Shown: piece after piece, positions 1 to 8,767 of the stretch
Layout: every line of letters starts with the position of its first letter
Position numbering within the stretch: position 1 is the stretch's first letter
From: Gracilinema caldarium DSM 7334
GTDB taxonomy: Bacteria; Spirochaetota; Spirochaetia; Treponematales; Breznakiellaceae
Assembly (NCBI RefSeq): GCF_000219725.1
Contig: NC_015732.1
Span: forward strand, 1,426,001 to 1,490,000
Length of the DNA stretch: 64,000 bases
Direction: 5' to 3'
The notes under the pieces: generated by a model
The model's database searches: none
What the model was told of the DNA's origin: nothing
The model's input: the letters and a program-made list of their open reading frames with translations, nothing else
Made by a program: the position numbers and the translations under genes

Positions 1-26
1 AACCTTTACTAAAAAACCGGATAAAA

Positions 27-1748
27 ATGTACTCGACAGGGCCTATAAAGGCTTGTAAAGTGGATGTTATGGAAGAACTAGCCTTACTTGGTGATGAGGC
101 TGTTGCTTTGGGAGCTATCCATGCGGGATTGACCGCAGCTTATGGCTACCCTGGCACCCCCTCAACAGAAATAATGGAACGGCTCATTGCCGAATATGAA
201 GCGGGCGGCCCCAAAGCCGCATGGTGTACAAACGAAAAAACTGCCCTCGAGGCAGCCCTTGGAGTCTCCTTTGCAGGCCGCCGTGCCATGGTGACTATGA
301 AGCATGTAGGTCTTAATGTGGCGGCGGATCCTTTTGTTAATGGGGCTCTCCTTGGTATTAAGGGAGGTCTTGTTATAGCAGTAGCCGACGATCCGGGTAT
401 GCACAGCTCCCAGAATGAGCAGGATTCTCGTTTCTATGCATCCTTTGCACTGGTGCCTTGTCTGGAACCCCGGACTCAGCAGGAAGCCTATGATCTTACC
501 CGGGAAGCCTTTGATATTTCCGAAACCTTTCATGTACCGGTTTTGTTACGGCTTGTAACACGTCTCTCCCATGCCCGTTCCGGAGTACGGACTGCTCCCA
601 GCCGAGACCAAAATTCTCTTTCTAAAGCAGACAAGCGGGAGTGGATGCTCCTCCCTGCCTATGCTCGCCGCCGCTATGCCTCCCTTTTGGAACGGCAGAG
701 CTCGATCCATGTCTGGTCAGAAGCCCATCCTGTGAACCGACTTGAACTAGAAGGCCGGGACCTGAGCCGGGTAGTGATTACCACGGGCCTGGGGGGCAAC
801 TATTACGAAGAAAACCTAGCTGACCTGAAAGTCCACCTTCAAAATCAAGGCCGACGACTGCCCGCTCGGCTTCACATTGGTGTCTATCCTGCCCCCCAGG
901 CCCTGATTCGCCGACTATGTCAGGACGCTCAGGAAATCTTGATAATCGAAGAGGGTCAACCTCTGGTAGAACAAAACCTAAGGGGAATTTTACCTCAAAA
1001 ACCTGTTATCCATGGCAAGCTAGATGGAACCCTCCCTGCTTCGGGCGAACTGGACCCCGATGTAGTTCGGCCTGCCCTGGGGATTGCAGCACGACCGGCT
1101 TTACAGATCTCTGCATTGCAGGATGGTTCCTTTACGCTTCCCGGCAGACCACCCCAGCTTTGCAATGGCTGTCCCCATGGTGACAGTTATACCACTTTAC
1201 AGCTTGCGGTAGAGGGCCTTGAATCGGTAGCGATAACCTCCGACATCGGCTGTTATGCCCTGGGTGCTACCCCTCCCTATGATGTACCAGAAACGATCGT
1301 TTGCATGGGAGCCTCGGTGAATATGGCCAAGGGTGCCGCCGATGCGGGTATACAGCATGCCATTGGAGTTATTGGGGATTCAACCTTCCTTCATTCAGGT
1401 ATTACCCCTCTTATCGATGCCATTGCTTCCAATACCCCCATGACCCTTGTCATCCTGGATAACTCTATTGTAGCCATGACAGGTTGTCAGGACACGATGT
1501 TACCCTCTGAAGGTATTGCACAGCTGGTACTTGGGTTGGGAGTTGAACCAGACCATGTGATTCAGCTCGAAGCCAAGCGGTCCAACTTGGAAGTAAATGC
1601 TGAGATCCTTCGCAAAGAAATTCTATACCAGGGTGTCTCGGTAGTGATTTTCAAGCGGGAATGTATCGAAGCAATTAAAAAAAGACAGAAACTGGAGGCC
1701 GCAAAGAAGGCTAAACCGGTATGCGAAGACAGGGGAGGCCAGGCATGA
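27..1748 (+). CDS. iorA: Indolepyruvate:ferredoxin oxidoreductase, alpha subunit, without C-terminal ferredoxin domain
   Basis: This subunit should bind thiamine diphosphate and oxidatively decarboxylate arylpyruvates to aryl-acetyl-CoA, passing electrons to ferredoxin. The N-terminal pyruvate-binding region carries YGYPGTPSTEI, and the TPP-binding part carries CNGCPHGD (about residue 376) and GDSTFLHSG (about residue 450). The protein ends soon after the TPP domain in a lysine-rich tail and lacks the two CxxCxxCxxxCP clusters found at the C terminus of typical IorA, so it is shorter than usual. The ATG at 69 (MEELALLGDEA) matches the usual family N terminus better than the ATG at 27; neither has a strong ribosome-binding site. 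Its stop overlaps iorB (ATGA), and it heads an operon with iorB, two paaK genes and an ACT protein. Confidence 0.9.
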   Translation: MYSTGPIKACKVDVMEELALLGDEAVALGAIHAGLTAAYGYPGTPSTEIMERLIAEYEAGGPKAAWCTNEKTALEAALGVSFAGRRAMVTMKHVGLNVAADPFVNGALLGIKGGLVIAVADDPGMHSSQNEQDSRFYASFALVPCLEPRTQQEAYDLTREAFDISETFHVPVLLRLVTRLSHARSGVRTAPSRDQNSLSKADKREWMLLPAYARRRYASLLERQSSIHVWSEAHPVNRLELEGRDLSRVVITTGLGGNYYEENLADLKVHLQNQGRRLPARLHIGVYPAPQALIRRLCQDAQEILIIEEGQPLVEQNLRGILPQKPVIHGKLDGTLPASGELDPDVVRPALGIAARPALQISALQDGSFTLPGRPPQLCNGCPHGDSYTTLQLAVEGLESVAITSDIGCYALGATPPYDVPETIVCMGASVNMAKGAADAGIQHAIGVIGDSTFLHSGITPLIDAIASNTPMTLVILDNSIVAMTGCQDTMLPSEGIAQLVLGLGVEPDHVIQLEAKRSNLEVNAEILRKEILYQGVSVVIFKRECIEAIKKRQKLEAAKKAKPVCEDRGGQA

Positions 1749-2323
1749 AACGGGATATCATTTTAGCCGGAGTAGGCGGGCAGGGGATCCTTTCTGTGGC
1801 TGCCATTATTGCCAAGGCTGCGGTGGGTCAGCAGCTCCAGGTTAGACAATCAGAGGTCCATGGTATGTCCCAGCGGGGTGGGGCGGTTCTCGCACATCTC
1901 AGGATTGCTGATGGCATCATTTATTCTGATCTCGTCCCAAAGGGTGAGGCAGATCTCATTATTTCTATGGAGCCCCTCGAAAGTCTAAGGTACATTGGCT
2001 GGTTAAAACCGGAAGGAACCCTGGTTACCGCAGCAGAGCCGTTCATCAATATAAGCAACTACCCAGATCTTGAAAAAATCCAGGCCCTCATTCGATCCCT
2101 GCCGCGGTCTTTTATAGTAGAAACCCAGAGCTTAGTCAAAGAAGCAGGTCTCAGCCGGGCTGCAAACATGGTACTTATTGGTGCCGCTAGTCCCTACCTG
2201 CCTATTCCGGCGGATACTATGGAAGGCACAATCTGCGAACTCTTTGCGACGAAAGAGCCAGCGGTTATCGATGCAAATATCAAAGCCTTTCGCCTTGGCA
2301 GAAAAGTCTCGGAGAAAACCTAA
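1745..2323 (+). CDS. iorB: Indolepyruvate:ferredoxin oxidoreductase, beta subunit
   Basis: This is the gamma-type (2-oxoacid oxidoreductase) partner of IorA. The N terminus has the GVGGQGILS motif, and SEVHGMSQRGG follows at about residue 40, both standard for this subunit. Length (192 aa) is normal. The start at 1745 was chosen because AGGGGAGG lies at 1730-1737 and the ATG overlaps the iorA stop; an upstream in-frame ATG at 1721 lies inside iorA and has no such site. The gene acts with iorA in anaerobic oxidation of indolepyruvate or phenylpyruvate to the acyl-CoA, which fits the two aryl-CoA ligases downstream. Confidence 0.92.
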   Translation: MKRDIILAGVGGQGILSVAAIIAKAAVGQQLQVRQSEVHGMSQRGGAVLAHLRIADGIIYSDLVPKGEADLIISMEPLESLRYIGWLKPEGTLVTAAEPFINISNYPDLEKIQALIRSLPRSFIVETQSLVKEAGLSRAANMVLIGAASPYLPIPADTMEGTICELFATKEPAVIDANIKAFRLGRKVSEKT

Positions 2324-2389
2324 GGAAAGATAAATCTCAGGAACCCCGCAATGGCGAAATTGGTAGGGGTTACTATAGAAGGTATGAAC

Positions 2390-3715
2390 ATGAACAGAAT
2401 GGTACAATATCAATATTGGGACAAGGAAACCGAAACACTTCCTCGGGAGGAACTGGAAAAATTCCAGCTTAAACTTTTAAGAGAATCGGTTAATCGGGCT
2501 TTACGGACTCCCTTTTATAAAAAACGGCTTTTCCAGGTCGGGATTACCAGTGGAGATGATATGAAAAGTCTTCAGGACCTTCAAAAAATCCCCTTTACCA
2601 CAAAGCAGGACCTTCGGGATGCTTTTCCCGATGGGATGCTGGCGGTAGATCGGAGAGAGATTGTACGGCTCCATGCATCAAGCGGTACCACCGGTACCCC
2701 CACAACCATTTATTTCACCAAAAAGGATCTGGAACGCTGGGCTTCCTATGTGGCTCGCTGTATCTATGGTACTGGTTGTACCCGGGATGATGTATTCCAG
2801 AACATGATCACCTATGGCCTATTTACGGGAGGCCTAGGGATCCATTATGGGGCAGAAATGGTGGGAATGCTGGTTATTCCCTCGGGGCCAGGAAACACGG
2901 GGCGACAATTTAAAATGATGAAGGATCACCGAACGACAGTAGTCCATGCAACCCCCAGTTTTCTGCTCCATCTTCATTCAAAACTTGAAGAAGAGGGATA
3001 TACGCTTTCCGACCTCGCTCTGCGTAAAGCCTTTGCCGGTGCTGAACCCTATTCGGAGGATACCCGGCGCAGAATAGAAGAGCTCTGGAATATCGATGTT
3101 TATAATTCCTATGGCTTATCGGAGATGAACGGTCCCGGCGTAGCTTTTGAGTGTCAGCATAAGGATGGGATGCACCTCTGGGAAGATGGCTATATTGCGG
3201 AGATTATCAATCCTGACACGTTTGAGCCGGTTGCGAATGGTGAAACGGGTGAACTGGTCCTGACTATCCTCTGCCGGGAAGCTATGCCGATCCTCCGGTA
3301 CCGCACCCGGGATCTCACTTCTTTTTACACCGAACCATGCCCCTGCGGCAGAACCCACCGCCGGATCAGACGTATCACGGGCCGCACCGATGATATGCTC
3401 ATTATCAACGGGGTGAATGTGTTCCCCAGCCAGATCGAAGAGGTCATCATGGGAATTAAGGAAGTGGGAAATAACTATCTCATTCAGGTTGATAAGGATG
3501 GCGCCCTGGATCGGCTCACGGTAAAAACTGAGGTTGGACCAAACATCTTTATGGATGATGCCCGTCCCCTGAATGCCTTAAAGGAACGGATCCGCCATGC
3601 CCTGCAGACGACGATTTCCATCAACCCCAAGGTGGAACTCCATGAACCGGGAGCTTTGCCGGTTTCGGAAGGCAAAGCAAAACGGGTAATCGATACAAGA
3701 CCAAAGGATGTATAG
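2390..3715 (+). CDS. paaK: Phenylacetate-CoA ligase family protein (first paralogue)
   Basis: This is an adenylate-forming enzyme that interconverts aryl-acetates and their CoA thioesters; beside iorAB it probably runs in the ATP-forming or activating direction on indoleacetate or phenylacetate. Visible motifs are the P-loop-like SSGTTGTPT, GAEPYSEDTR, YGLSEMNGPG, the Cys pair EPCPCGRTHRR and GRTDDMLIINGVNVFPSQ, in family order. Length is 441 aa, normal for PaaK. The start at 2390 has AGAAGG seven bases upstream; in-frame ATGs at 2351 and 2384 are less well placed. The next gene is a second PaaK two bases downstream, similar along its whole length, suggesting tandem duplication with division of substrates. 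Confidence 0.9.
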   Translation: MNRMVQYQYWDKETETLPREELEKFQLKLLRESVNRALRTPFYKKRLFQVGITSGDDMKSLQDLQKIPFTTKQDLRDAFPDGMLAVDRREIVRLHASSGTTGTPTTIYFTKKDLERWASYVARCIYGTGCTRDDVFQNMITYGLFTGGLGIHYGAEMVGMLVIPSGPGNTGRQFKMMKDHRTTVVHATPSFLLHLHSKLEEEGYTLSDLALRKAFAGAEPYSEDTRRRIEELWNIDVYNSYGLSEMNGPGVAFECQHKDGMHLWEDGYIAEIINPDTFEPVANGETGELVLTILCREAMPILRYRTRDLTSFYTEPCPCGRTHRRIRRITGRTDDMLIINGVNVFPSQIEEVIMGIKEVGNNYLIQVDKDGALDRLTVKTEVGPNIFMDDARPLNALKERIRHALQTTISINPKVELHEPGALPVSEGKAKRVIDTRPKDV

Positions 3716-3717
3716 CT

Positions 3718-5019
3718 ATGATTTTTAACCCTGAATATGAAGCAATGGATTCACAAGTTCGGGAAAAACTACAATTTGCCCGGCTTAAAAATCTTGTAGA
3801 AAAGGTATACCAGGATGTTCCCTTTTATAAAAAGAAGATGGATGAGGCAGGTGTATCACCGAAGGATATCACCTGTCTTGCGGACATTGCCAAACTTCCC
3901 TTTACCACTAAGGATGACCTCCGGGAGACCTTCCCCTATGGGCTGCTTGCCTGTCCGCAGGCTGAAATAGAAGAAATACACATGTCTAGCGGTACTACCG
4001 GGGTTCCTGTGGTAGATGCCTATACCCGTAAGGATGTGGAAGTATGGGAAGAGGCCATGGCCCGTACCTTAGCCGGTGCGGGAGCTACCCGGAACGACAC
4101 GGTTCAGAACTGTTATGGCTATGGGCTCTTTACCGGCGGCCTCGGAGTTCATTATGGGGCAAAGCGCCTGGGGGCAAATATCATTCCCATGTCTTCCGGA
4201 AACACCCAGAAACAGCTTATGGTAATGAAAGCCTTTGGTTCTACCATTCTGACCTGTACCCCGTCCTATGCTCTCTATATGGCCGAAGAAGCCGCTGAAT
4301 CGGGCATCGATGTTAAAGCCATGAAACTCAGGGCAGGCTGTTTTGGGGCTGAACCCTGGAGCGAAAATATGCGGAAGGAGATCGAGGCCAAATACGGTAT
4401 CGATGCCTATGATATTTACGGCCTTACCGAAATTACCGGTCCCGGGGTTGCCTTTGAATGTGAAGCCAAGGATGGGTTACATATTAACGAAGATTTCTTT
4501 TATCCGGAAATTATCGACCCTGTGACGGGAAAAGTTCTGCCCGATGGAGAAAAGGGAGAACTGGTCTTTACCACCCTGGTTAAAGAGGGTACCCCCCTTA
4601 TCCGCTATCGGACCCGGGATGTAACCTTTCTCCGAAGGGAACGATGCTCCTGCGGCCGCACCACAGTAAAAATGAACCGTCTTTTTGGCCGCACCGATGA
4701 CATGCTGATTATCCGCGGTGTCAATGTATTCCCCAGCCAGATTGAACACGCCCTCATTGAGATTGAAGGCACCGATCCTCACTATCTCATTATCGTTGAT
4801 CGTGGACCTTCCCACCTGGATGAAGTAGAATTACAGGTGGAGGTAAAGAAGGATCTCTTTGGAGATGAAACAAAGAATCTGGAGGCTCTGCGAAACAAGA
4901 TTGAAGGGGTGATGAAATCCAAGCTGGGTATCGCATTACGGGTTAAGCTGGTGGAACCAAAGACGATTGAACGTTCCATCGGGAAAGCAAAACGGGTAAT
5001 CGACCGTCGAACCATATAG
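3718..5019 (+). CDS. paaK: Phenylacetate-CoA ligase family protein (second paralogue)
   Basis: This is a second aryl-CoA ligase of the PaaK family, 433 aa, co-linear with the upstream copy. It keeps SSGTTGVPV, GAEPWSENMR, YGLTEITGPG, CSCGRTTVK and GRTDDMLIIRGVNVFPSQIE, so both copies look catalytically intact. It is preceded by AAAGGATG and starts two bases after the first copy ends, so the two are translated as an operon pair. Substrate cannot be read from sequence; the iorAB and ACT context suggests aromatic amino-acid breakdown products. Confidence 0.9.
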   Translation: MIFNPEYEAMDSQVREKLQFARLKNLVEKVYQDVPFYKKKMDEAGVSPKDITCLADIAKLPFTTKDDLRETFPYGLLACPQAEIEEIHMSSGTTGVPVVDAYTRKDVEVWEEAMARTLAGAGATRNDTVQNCYGYGLFTGGLGVHYGAKRLGANIIPMSSGNTQKQLMVMKAFGSTILTCTPSYALYMAEEAAESGIDVKAMKLRAGCFGAEPWSENMRKEIEAKYGIDAYDIYGLTEITGPGVAFECEAKDGLHINEDFFYPEIIDPVTGKVLPDGEKGELVFTTLVKEGTPLIRYRTRDVTFLRRERCSCGRTTVKMNRLFGRTDDMLIIRGVNVFPSQIEHALIEIEGTDPHYLIIVDRGPSHLDEVELQVEVKKDLFGDETKNLEALRNKIEGVMKSKLGIALRVKLVEPKTIERSIGKAKRVIDRRTI

Positions 5020-5028
5020 GAGGCAATG

Positions 5029-5445
5029 ATGCAGATTAAACAGATATCAGTTTTTCTGGAAAATACCGCTGGCAGGCTTGCGGAAGTAACAAAGGTATTG
5101 GCTGCTGCAAAGATTAATATCCGGGCTATATCAATAGCTGATACGGCAGATTTTGGCATTTTGCGTATTATTGTTGATAAGGTGGATGTAGCCATGGAGG
5201 CCCTTAGCAAAGCAGGGCTTACCGTCCGAACTACCGATGTGCTGGCAGTTGAAATAACCGATGAACCAGGAAGTCTCGCCAAGGTAATGGAACTGTTCCA
5301 GGCTACCAAAGTAAATATTGAATATCTATATGCTTCCTTGGAAGGGTCCCCTGGAAAAGCGGTGGTTATCTTCAAAGTTGAAGATATTAAACATGGTTTA
5401 CATATTGTTCAGGAACATGGTCTTTCGGTACTGGAAAAATTCTGA
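5029..5445 (+). CDS. Tandem ACT-domain protein
   Basis: This small protein (about 138 aa) consists of two ACT domains: one starts at QISVFLENTAGRLAEV and the second at AVEITDEPGSLAKV. ACT domains bind amino acids and regulate enzymes; stand-alone double-ACT proteins commonly sit beside iorAB/paaK genes, so it may sense aromatic amino acids for this operon. TAGGAGG at 5017-5023 fits the ATG at 5029 (five-base spacing) better than the ATG at 5026 (two-base spacing). It is the last gene of the operon that starts with iorA. Confidence 0.85.
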   Translation: MQIKQISVFLENTAGRLAEVTKVLAAAKINIRAISIADTADFGILRIIVDKVDVAMEALSKAGLTVRTTDVLAVEITDEPGSLAKVMELFQATKVNIEYLYASLEGSPGKAVVIFKVEDIKHGLHIVQEHGLSVLEKF

Positions 5446-5467
5446 AAATCGCATAGAATGAATTACT

Positions 5468-6946
5468 ATGAAAATACTTATGACCACCAGCGAAGCGGTG
5501 CCCTTCGCCAAAACCGGAGGGCTTGCCGACGCAGTTTCTGCGCTGGCAATAGCCCTTTCTAAATTAGGCAACGATGTACGAATTGTTCTTCCTCGTTACT
5601 ATGCAATCTCCCGCGATAAACTTACAAAGCTGGAAGGTCCCCTCGGAGTACCTGTTGGGTATGGGGAAGAATGGTGCGCTGTCTATGAAACCTTGCTCCC
5701 CGGTTCGGATGCTCAAAGTCCAATTCCGGTGTATTTTCTGGATCATGAAGGTTTTTACGGTCGTGATGGGGTCTATGGTACACCCTTTGAGCCTGACTTT
5801 TCCGATAATCCACGCCGTTTTTCTTTTTTAAGCCGCGGAGCTTTTCAGCTTTGTAGAAAACTTGGGTGGTTTCCCGATATTATGCACGCCCATGACTGGC
5901 CGACCGCACTTGTTCCGGTCTATTTAAAATATGTAGAGCGGCATAGAGAATTTGCTCATACCGCTTCGGTATTTACCATTCATAATCTGGGGTATCAGGG
6001 TGTTTACAGTAAGGATTTTTACCCCTATACCCAGTTAAGCTGGGATGTATTTACCCAAGCCGGTTTCGATGATTGGGATCGGATGAACTTGCTTAAGGCA
6101 GGTCTTACCAGTGCAGATTATCTTACCACTGTTTCACCCACCTATGCTGAGGAAACAAAGACCCAGGCCTACGGATTTAGGCTCGACGGGGTACTCCGCC
6201 AACGGGCATCCGATTATATTGGTATACTGAATGGTATTGATACGGAGGTTTGGAATCCGGAAAAAGATCCCTATATTCCACAAACCTATAGTTATACCAA
6301 TCTGGAAGGTAAACAAACTGCGAAAGCGGCACTGCAAAAAGAATACGGCTTGCCTGTAGATCCCTCTATTCCTGTTATTGGTATGGTAAGCCGGCTTACG
6401 GAACAAAAAGGTATTGGCGAACTCTTTGGTCCAGCCTATGGATCAGCTTGGTCTATCTGTCATGATATGAAACTACAATTCGTGTTATTAGGATCCGGTG
6501 AACGATGGTGTGAGCAGGAGGTGCGGAATTTAAGCAGTCAACTGCCTAACTTTAAGGTACAGATTGGATACAGCGAACGACTCAGCCATCTCATCGAAGC
6601 AGGAAGTGATTTCTTTCTCATGCCAAGCCGCTATGAGCCCTGTGGTCTTAACCAGATGTATTCTTTAGCCTATGGGACACCACCAATCGTGCACCGGACT
6701 GGAGGACTTGCAGATACAGTAGAAAATTATAACCAGGACACAGGAGAAGGTACGGGCTTTATGTTCGATGATCTTACTCCCCGGGCAATCTATGATACCG
6801 TTGGCTGGGCGATATGGGCCTACTATAATCGGCCCCAGCACATTCAAGCTATGAGAAAGCGGGGTATGCAGAAGAACTTTTCCTGGGAAAGTTCTGCACT
6901 AAAATATATTGAGGTTTACGAAAAAGGTTTAACCCGTTTTAGGTAA
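5468..6946 (+). CDS. glgA: Glycogen synthase (ADP-glucose type)
   Basis: This GT5-family enzyme transfers glucose from ADP-glucose to the growing alpha-1,4-glucan. The N terminus carries the KTGGLAD motif (residues 15-21), HAHDWPTALVP lies near residue 138, and the C-terminal GT-B half has SRYEPCGLNQMYSLAYG and a second TGGLADT. Length (492 aa) is typical. There is no Shine-Dalgarno sequence; a TAGAAT hexamer at 5454-5459 ends eight bases before the ATG, suggesting an internal promoter with almost no leader. A strong terminator follows directly. Confidence 0.93.
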   Translation: MKILMTTSEAVPFAKTGGLADAVSALAIALSKLGNDVRIVLPRYYAISRDKLTKLEGPLGVPVGYGEEWCAVYETLLPGSDAQSPIPVYFLDHEGFYGRDGVYGTPFEPDFSDNPRRFSFLSRGAFQLCRKLGWFPDIMHAHDWPTALVPVYLKYVERHREFAHTASVFTIHNLGYQGVYSKDFYPYTQLSWDVFTQAGFDDWDRMNLLKAGLTSADYLTTVSPTYAEETKTQAYGFRLDGVLRQRASDYIGILNGIDTEVWNPEKDPYIPQTYSYTNLEGKQTAKAALQKEYGLPVDPSIPVIGMVSRLTEQKGIGELFGPAYGSAWSICHDMKLQFVLLGSGERWCEQEVRNLSSQLPNFKVQIGYSERLSHLIEAGSDFFLMPSRYEPCGLNQMYSLAYGTPPIVHRTGGLADTVENYNQDTGEGTGFMFDDLTPRAIYDTVGWAIWAYYNRPQHIQAMRKRGMQKNFSWESSALKYIEVYEKGLTRFR

Positions 6947-6954
6947 TTTTTATG

Positions 6955-6980
6955 AAAGCACCCCACTGGGGGTGCTTTTT
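6955..6980. terminator. Bidirectional rho-independent terminator
   Basis: A perfect ten-base stem (AAAGCACCCC / GGGGTGCTTT) with a four-base ACTG loop is followed by a T run on the plus strand and by A/T-rich sequence on the minus strand. It separates the convergent glgA and P83/100-like genes and can serve both. Confidence 0.85.
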
Positions 6981-7047
6981 GGGATTGATACTACAAAGAC
7001 AGGGCTTGCACAAAGGATTGGTTGTGAAAGCCTTTTATAGTAAGGGT

Positions 7048-8667
7048 TTATTGAGCTTTATTTTCGGTTAAATTCTTGCTGTTTAGTAATAAGGGTGTTC
7101 CATCTGCTTTTTGGGTTAATAGGGTTTCACCATAGAACAGTACAGAAGCGAATGGATGAATCTCTGTGGTCGATTTATTCAGCAGCTGTAAATTCTGATC
7201 AAAACGGGCGAGATACAGTTTCCCCGATGTATTGGCCAGCGCAAAAATATCCTGGCCCTGAGCCCAGAGCAGGCTCGTAGATGCAATATCTACATCTCCC
7301 TGTTTCAGCATTTCAAGGCTCTTCGGATCAATCTGGACCAGCCGTACTGCGCCGCTACCCTGGGCTTGACCGGCGATCGCAATGATTTTATCCGGCAGGA
7401 TAAGCATAGCCCTGCTGTTGATCGTATTCAGAGTCGACTGTTTCATGGCAGTACCGTTAGTGGGATTTACCAGAACGAGTCTTCCAAGGGCATTGGTATT
7501 TTGCAGTAGACTGATCCCAAGAAGGCCCTCTGGGACGGTTTTTGCTGCTTCCTGCCTCTGAATGACCTGCTGCTGGTCCTTGGCTATTTCTGCCCGTTCT
7601 GCTTTAGCTTCCTGTTCTTTTTGTGCTGCCCTGGCTTCTGCAGCTGCAACTTCCTGTTTTTGAGCTTCCAGAGCCTGTTCTTTTTTGGCAATAGCCTGTT
7701 CCTGAGCCCTTATGGTTTCTTCTTTAGCCGCCAGTTCTTGGGGACTCAGTGTTTTTTCATCGGCTTTTTTCGATTCCGCAGCGGCTTTGACTGTTCCGCT
7801 CTGTTGTACCGATCCTGCTTTTTCTGATGCTTGTTCAGCCCTGGTTTTTTCTTCAGCAAGGTAGGCTTTATCCTGTTCAAGAGCTGCCTTCTCTGCGGCA
7901 AGTCGTGCTTCTTCCTGGGCTATGGCTTCTTTCTGAACTTGAGCTGTTTGCTTCGCTTCCTGGGCTTCCCGTTCTTTGAGATCTACCATATCTTTACGAG
8001 CATCGAGCCCAAGATCTTTATCTTTTTTAAGCTGTTCAATTACTGGTTTTTGAGTTATTTGACTGGTGTCGATGGCACTGAGCGACCCGGCCTGACCTAT
8101 AGCAAGGGGTATAAGTATCAGCGACTGCCCCGGCCATTCATCAAACCGGATAGAAAGACCGGTCTTCTCTTTGGTAAGTTCACTGACTACCTTAGGTGTA
8201 TATCGGCTGGTAACATAGTTCCAGTTGCCCCGATAGACCGCATTATAAATTGTAATAAATTGGGCTAGCAAGGCTGCATCGGAAGCGCTATAATCATAGG
8301 CGCCTTCCAGATAGCCCTGCAGAATAAGCCGCAGGTTTTTAATATGATCTACCCCTACATCAATCCCAAGCCCAAAAATGTCCGCATCGAGCTGGGTAGT
8401 CCCTGTTGTTACTGAGTGGATAGCAAAATAACGGTTTGTACTACCGGCCCGTAAGGCTCCAGCCTTAATTGCCCTGCCTAAGGCATAGCCGATGCCGCGG
8501 ATATCTTCCCTGGTCTCGATTCTGCCATGGGGACCCTCATAGCTAATAAAGAGTATCGAACTGTTCCGGGTGGATTCCAGTTCTGCCTTATCTACTTCGA
8601 TAGCAAAAACTGAGGGGAACATGAACAGTGCTGTAAGTATGATGAGCAGTATATACTTGGCTTTCAT
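7048..8667 (-). CDS. P83/100-family antigen homologue
   Basis: The N-terminal half (after a signal peptide ending around residue 23) resembles the Borrelia P83/P100 family: KAELESTRNSSILFISYEGPHG and REDIRGIGYALGRAIKAG. The middle (about residues 210-375) is a long charged Glu/Ala/Gln/Lys coiled coil, and the C-terminal part looks like a small beta-rich domain. The family is largely restricted to spirochaetes; function is unknown, with an envelope or periplasmic location likely. AGGAG lies eight bases before the ATG at 8667; an in-frame TTG at 8670 is less likely. Confidence 0.82.
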   Translation of the reverse strand: MKAKYILLIILTALFMFPSVFAIEVDKAELESTRNSSILFISYEGPHGRIETREDIRGIGYALGRAIKAGALRAGSTNRYFAIHSVTTGTTQLDADIFGLGIDVGVDHIKNLRLILQGYLEGAYDYSASDAALLAQFITIYNAVYRGNWNYVTSRYTPKVVSELTKEKTGLSIRFDEWPGQSLILIPLAIGQAGSLSAIDTSQITQKPVIEQLKKDKDLGLDARKDMVDLKEREAQEAKQTAQVQKEAIAQEEARLAAEKAALEQDKAYLAEEKTRAEQASEKAGSVQQSGTVKAAAESKKADEKTLSPQELAAKEETIRAQEQAIAKKEQALEAQKQEVAAAEARAAQKEQEAKAERAEIAKDQQQVIQRQEAAKTVPEGLLGISLLQNTNALGRLVLVNPTNGTAMKQSTLNTINSRAMLILPDKIIAIAGQAQGSGAVRLVQIDPKSLEMLKQGDVDIASTSLLWAQGQDIFALANTSGKLYLARFDQNLQLLNKSTTEIHPFASVLFYGETLLTQKADGTPLLLNSKNLTENKAQ

Positions 8668-8767
8668 CAATATATCTCCTGAACTCTGGGTACTGAAAAG
8701 TCACCTTTTGTATTATAACCTATTTTCAAAAATTATCGACGATAGAATTAAAAAAACTTGAGATTAT

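Noticed and set aside
4782-5375. A 197-codon open frame antisense to paaK and the ACT gene
   Set aside because: It covers two well-supported genes and its translation shows only low-complexity Ser/Thr/Arg patterns typical of antisense frames.
7880-8020. Tandem repeat array in the P83/100-like gene
   Set aside because: The repetition is the amino-acid bias of a coiled coil (Glu, Ala, Gln, Lys), not a DNA-level repeat.
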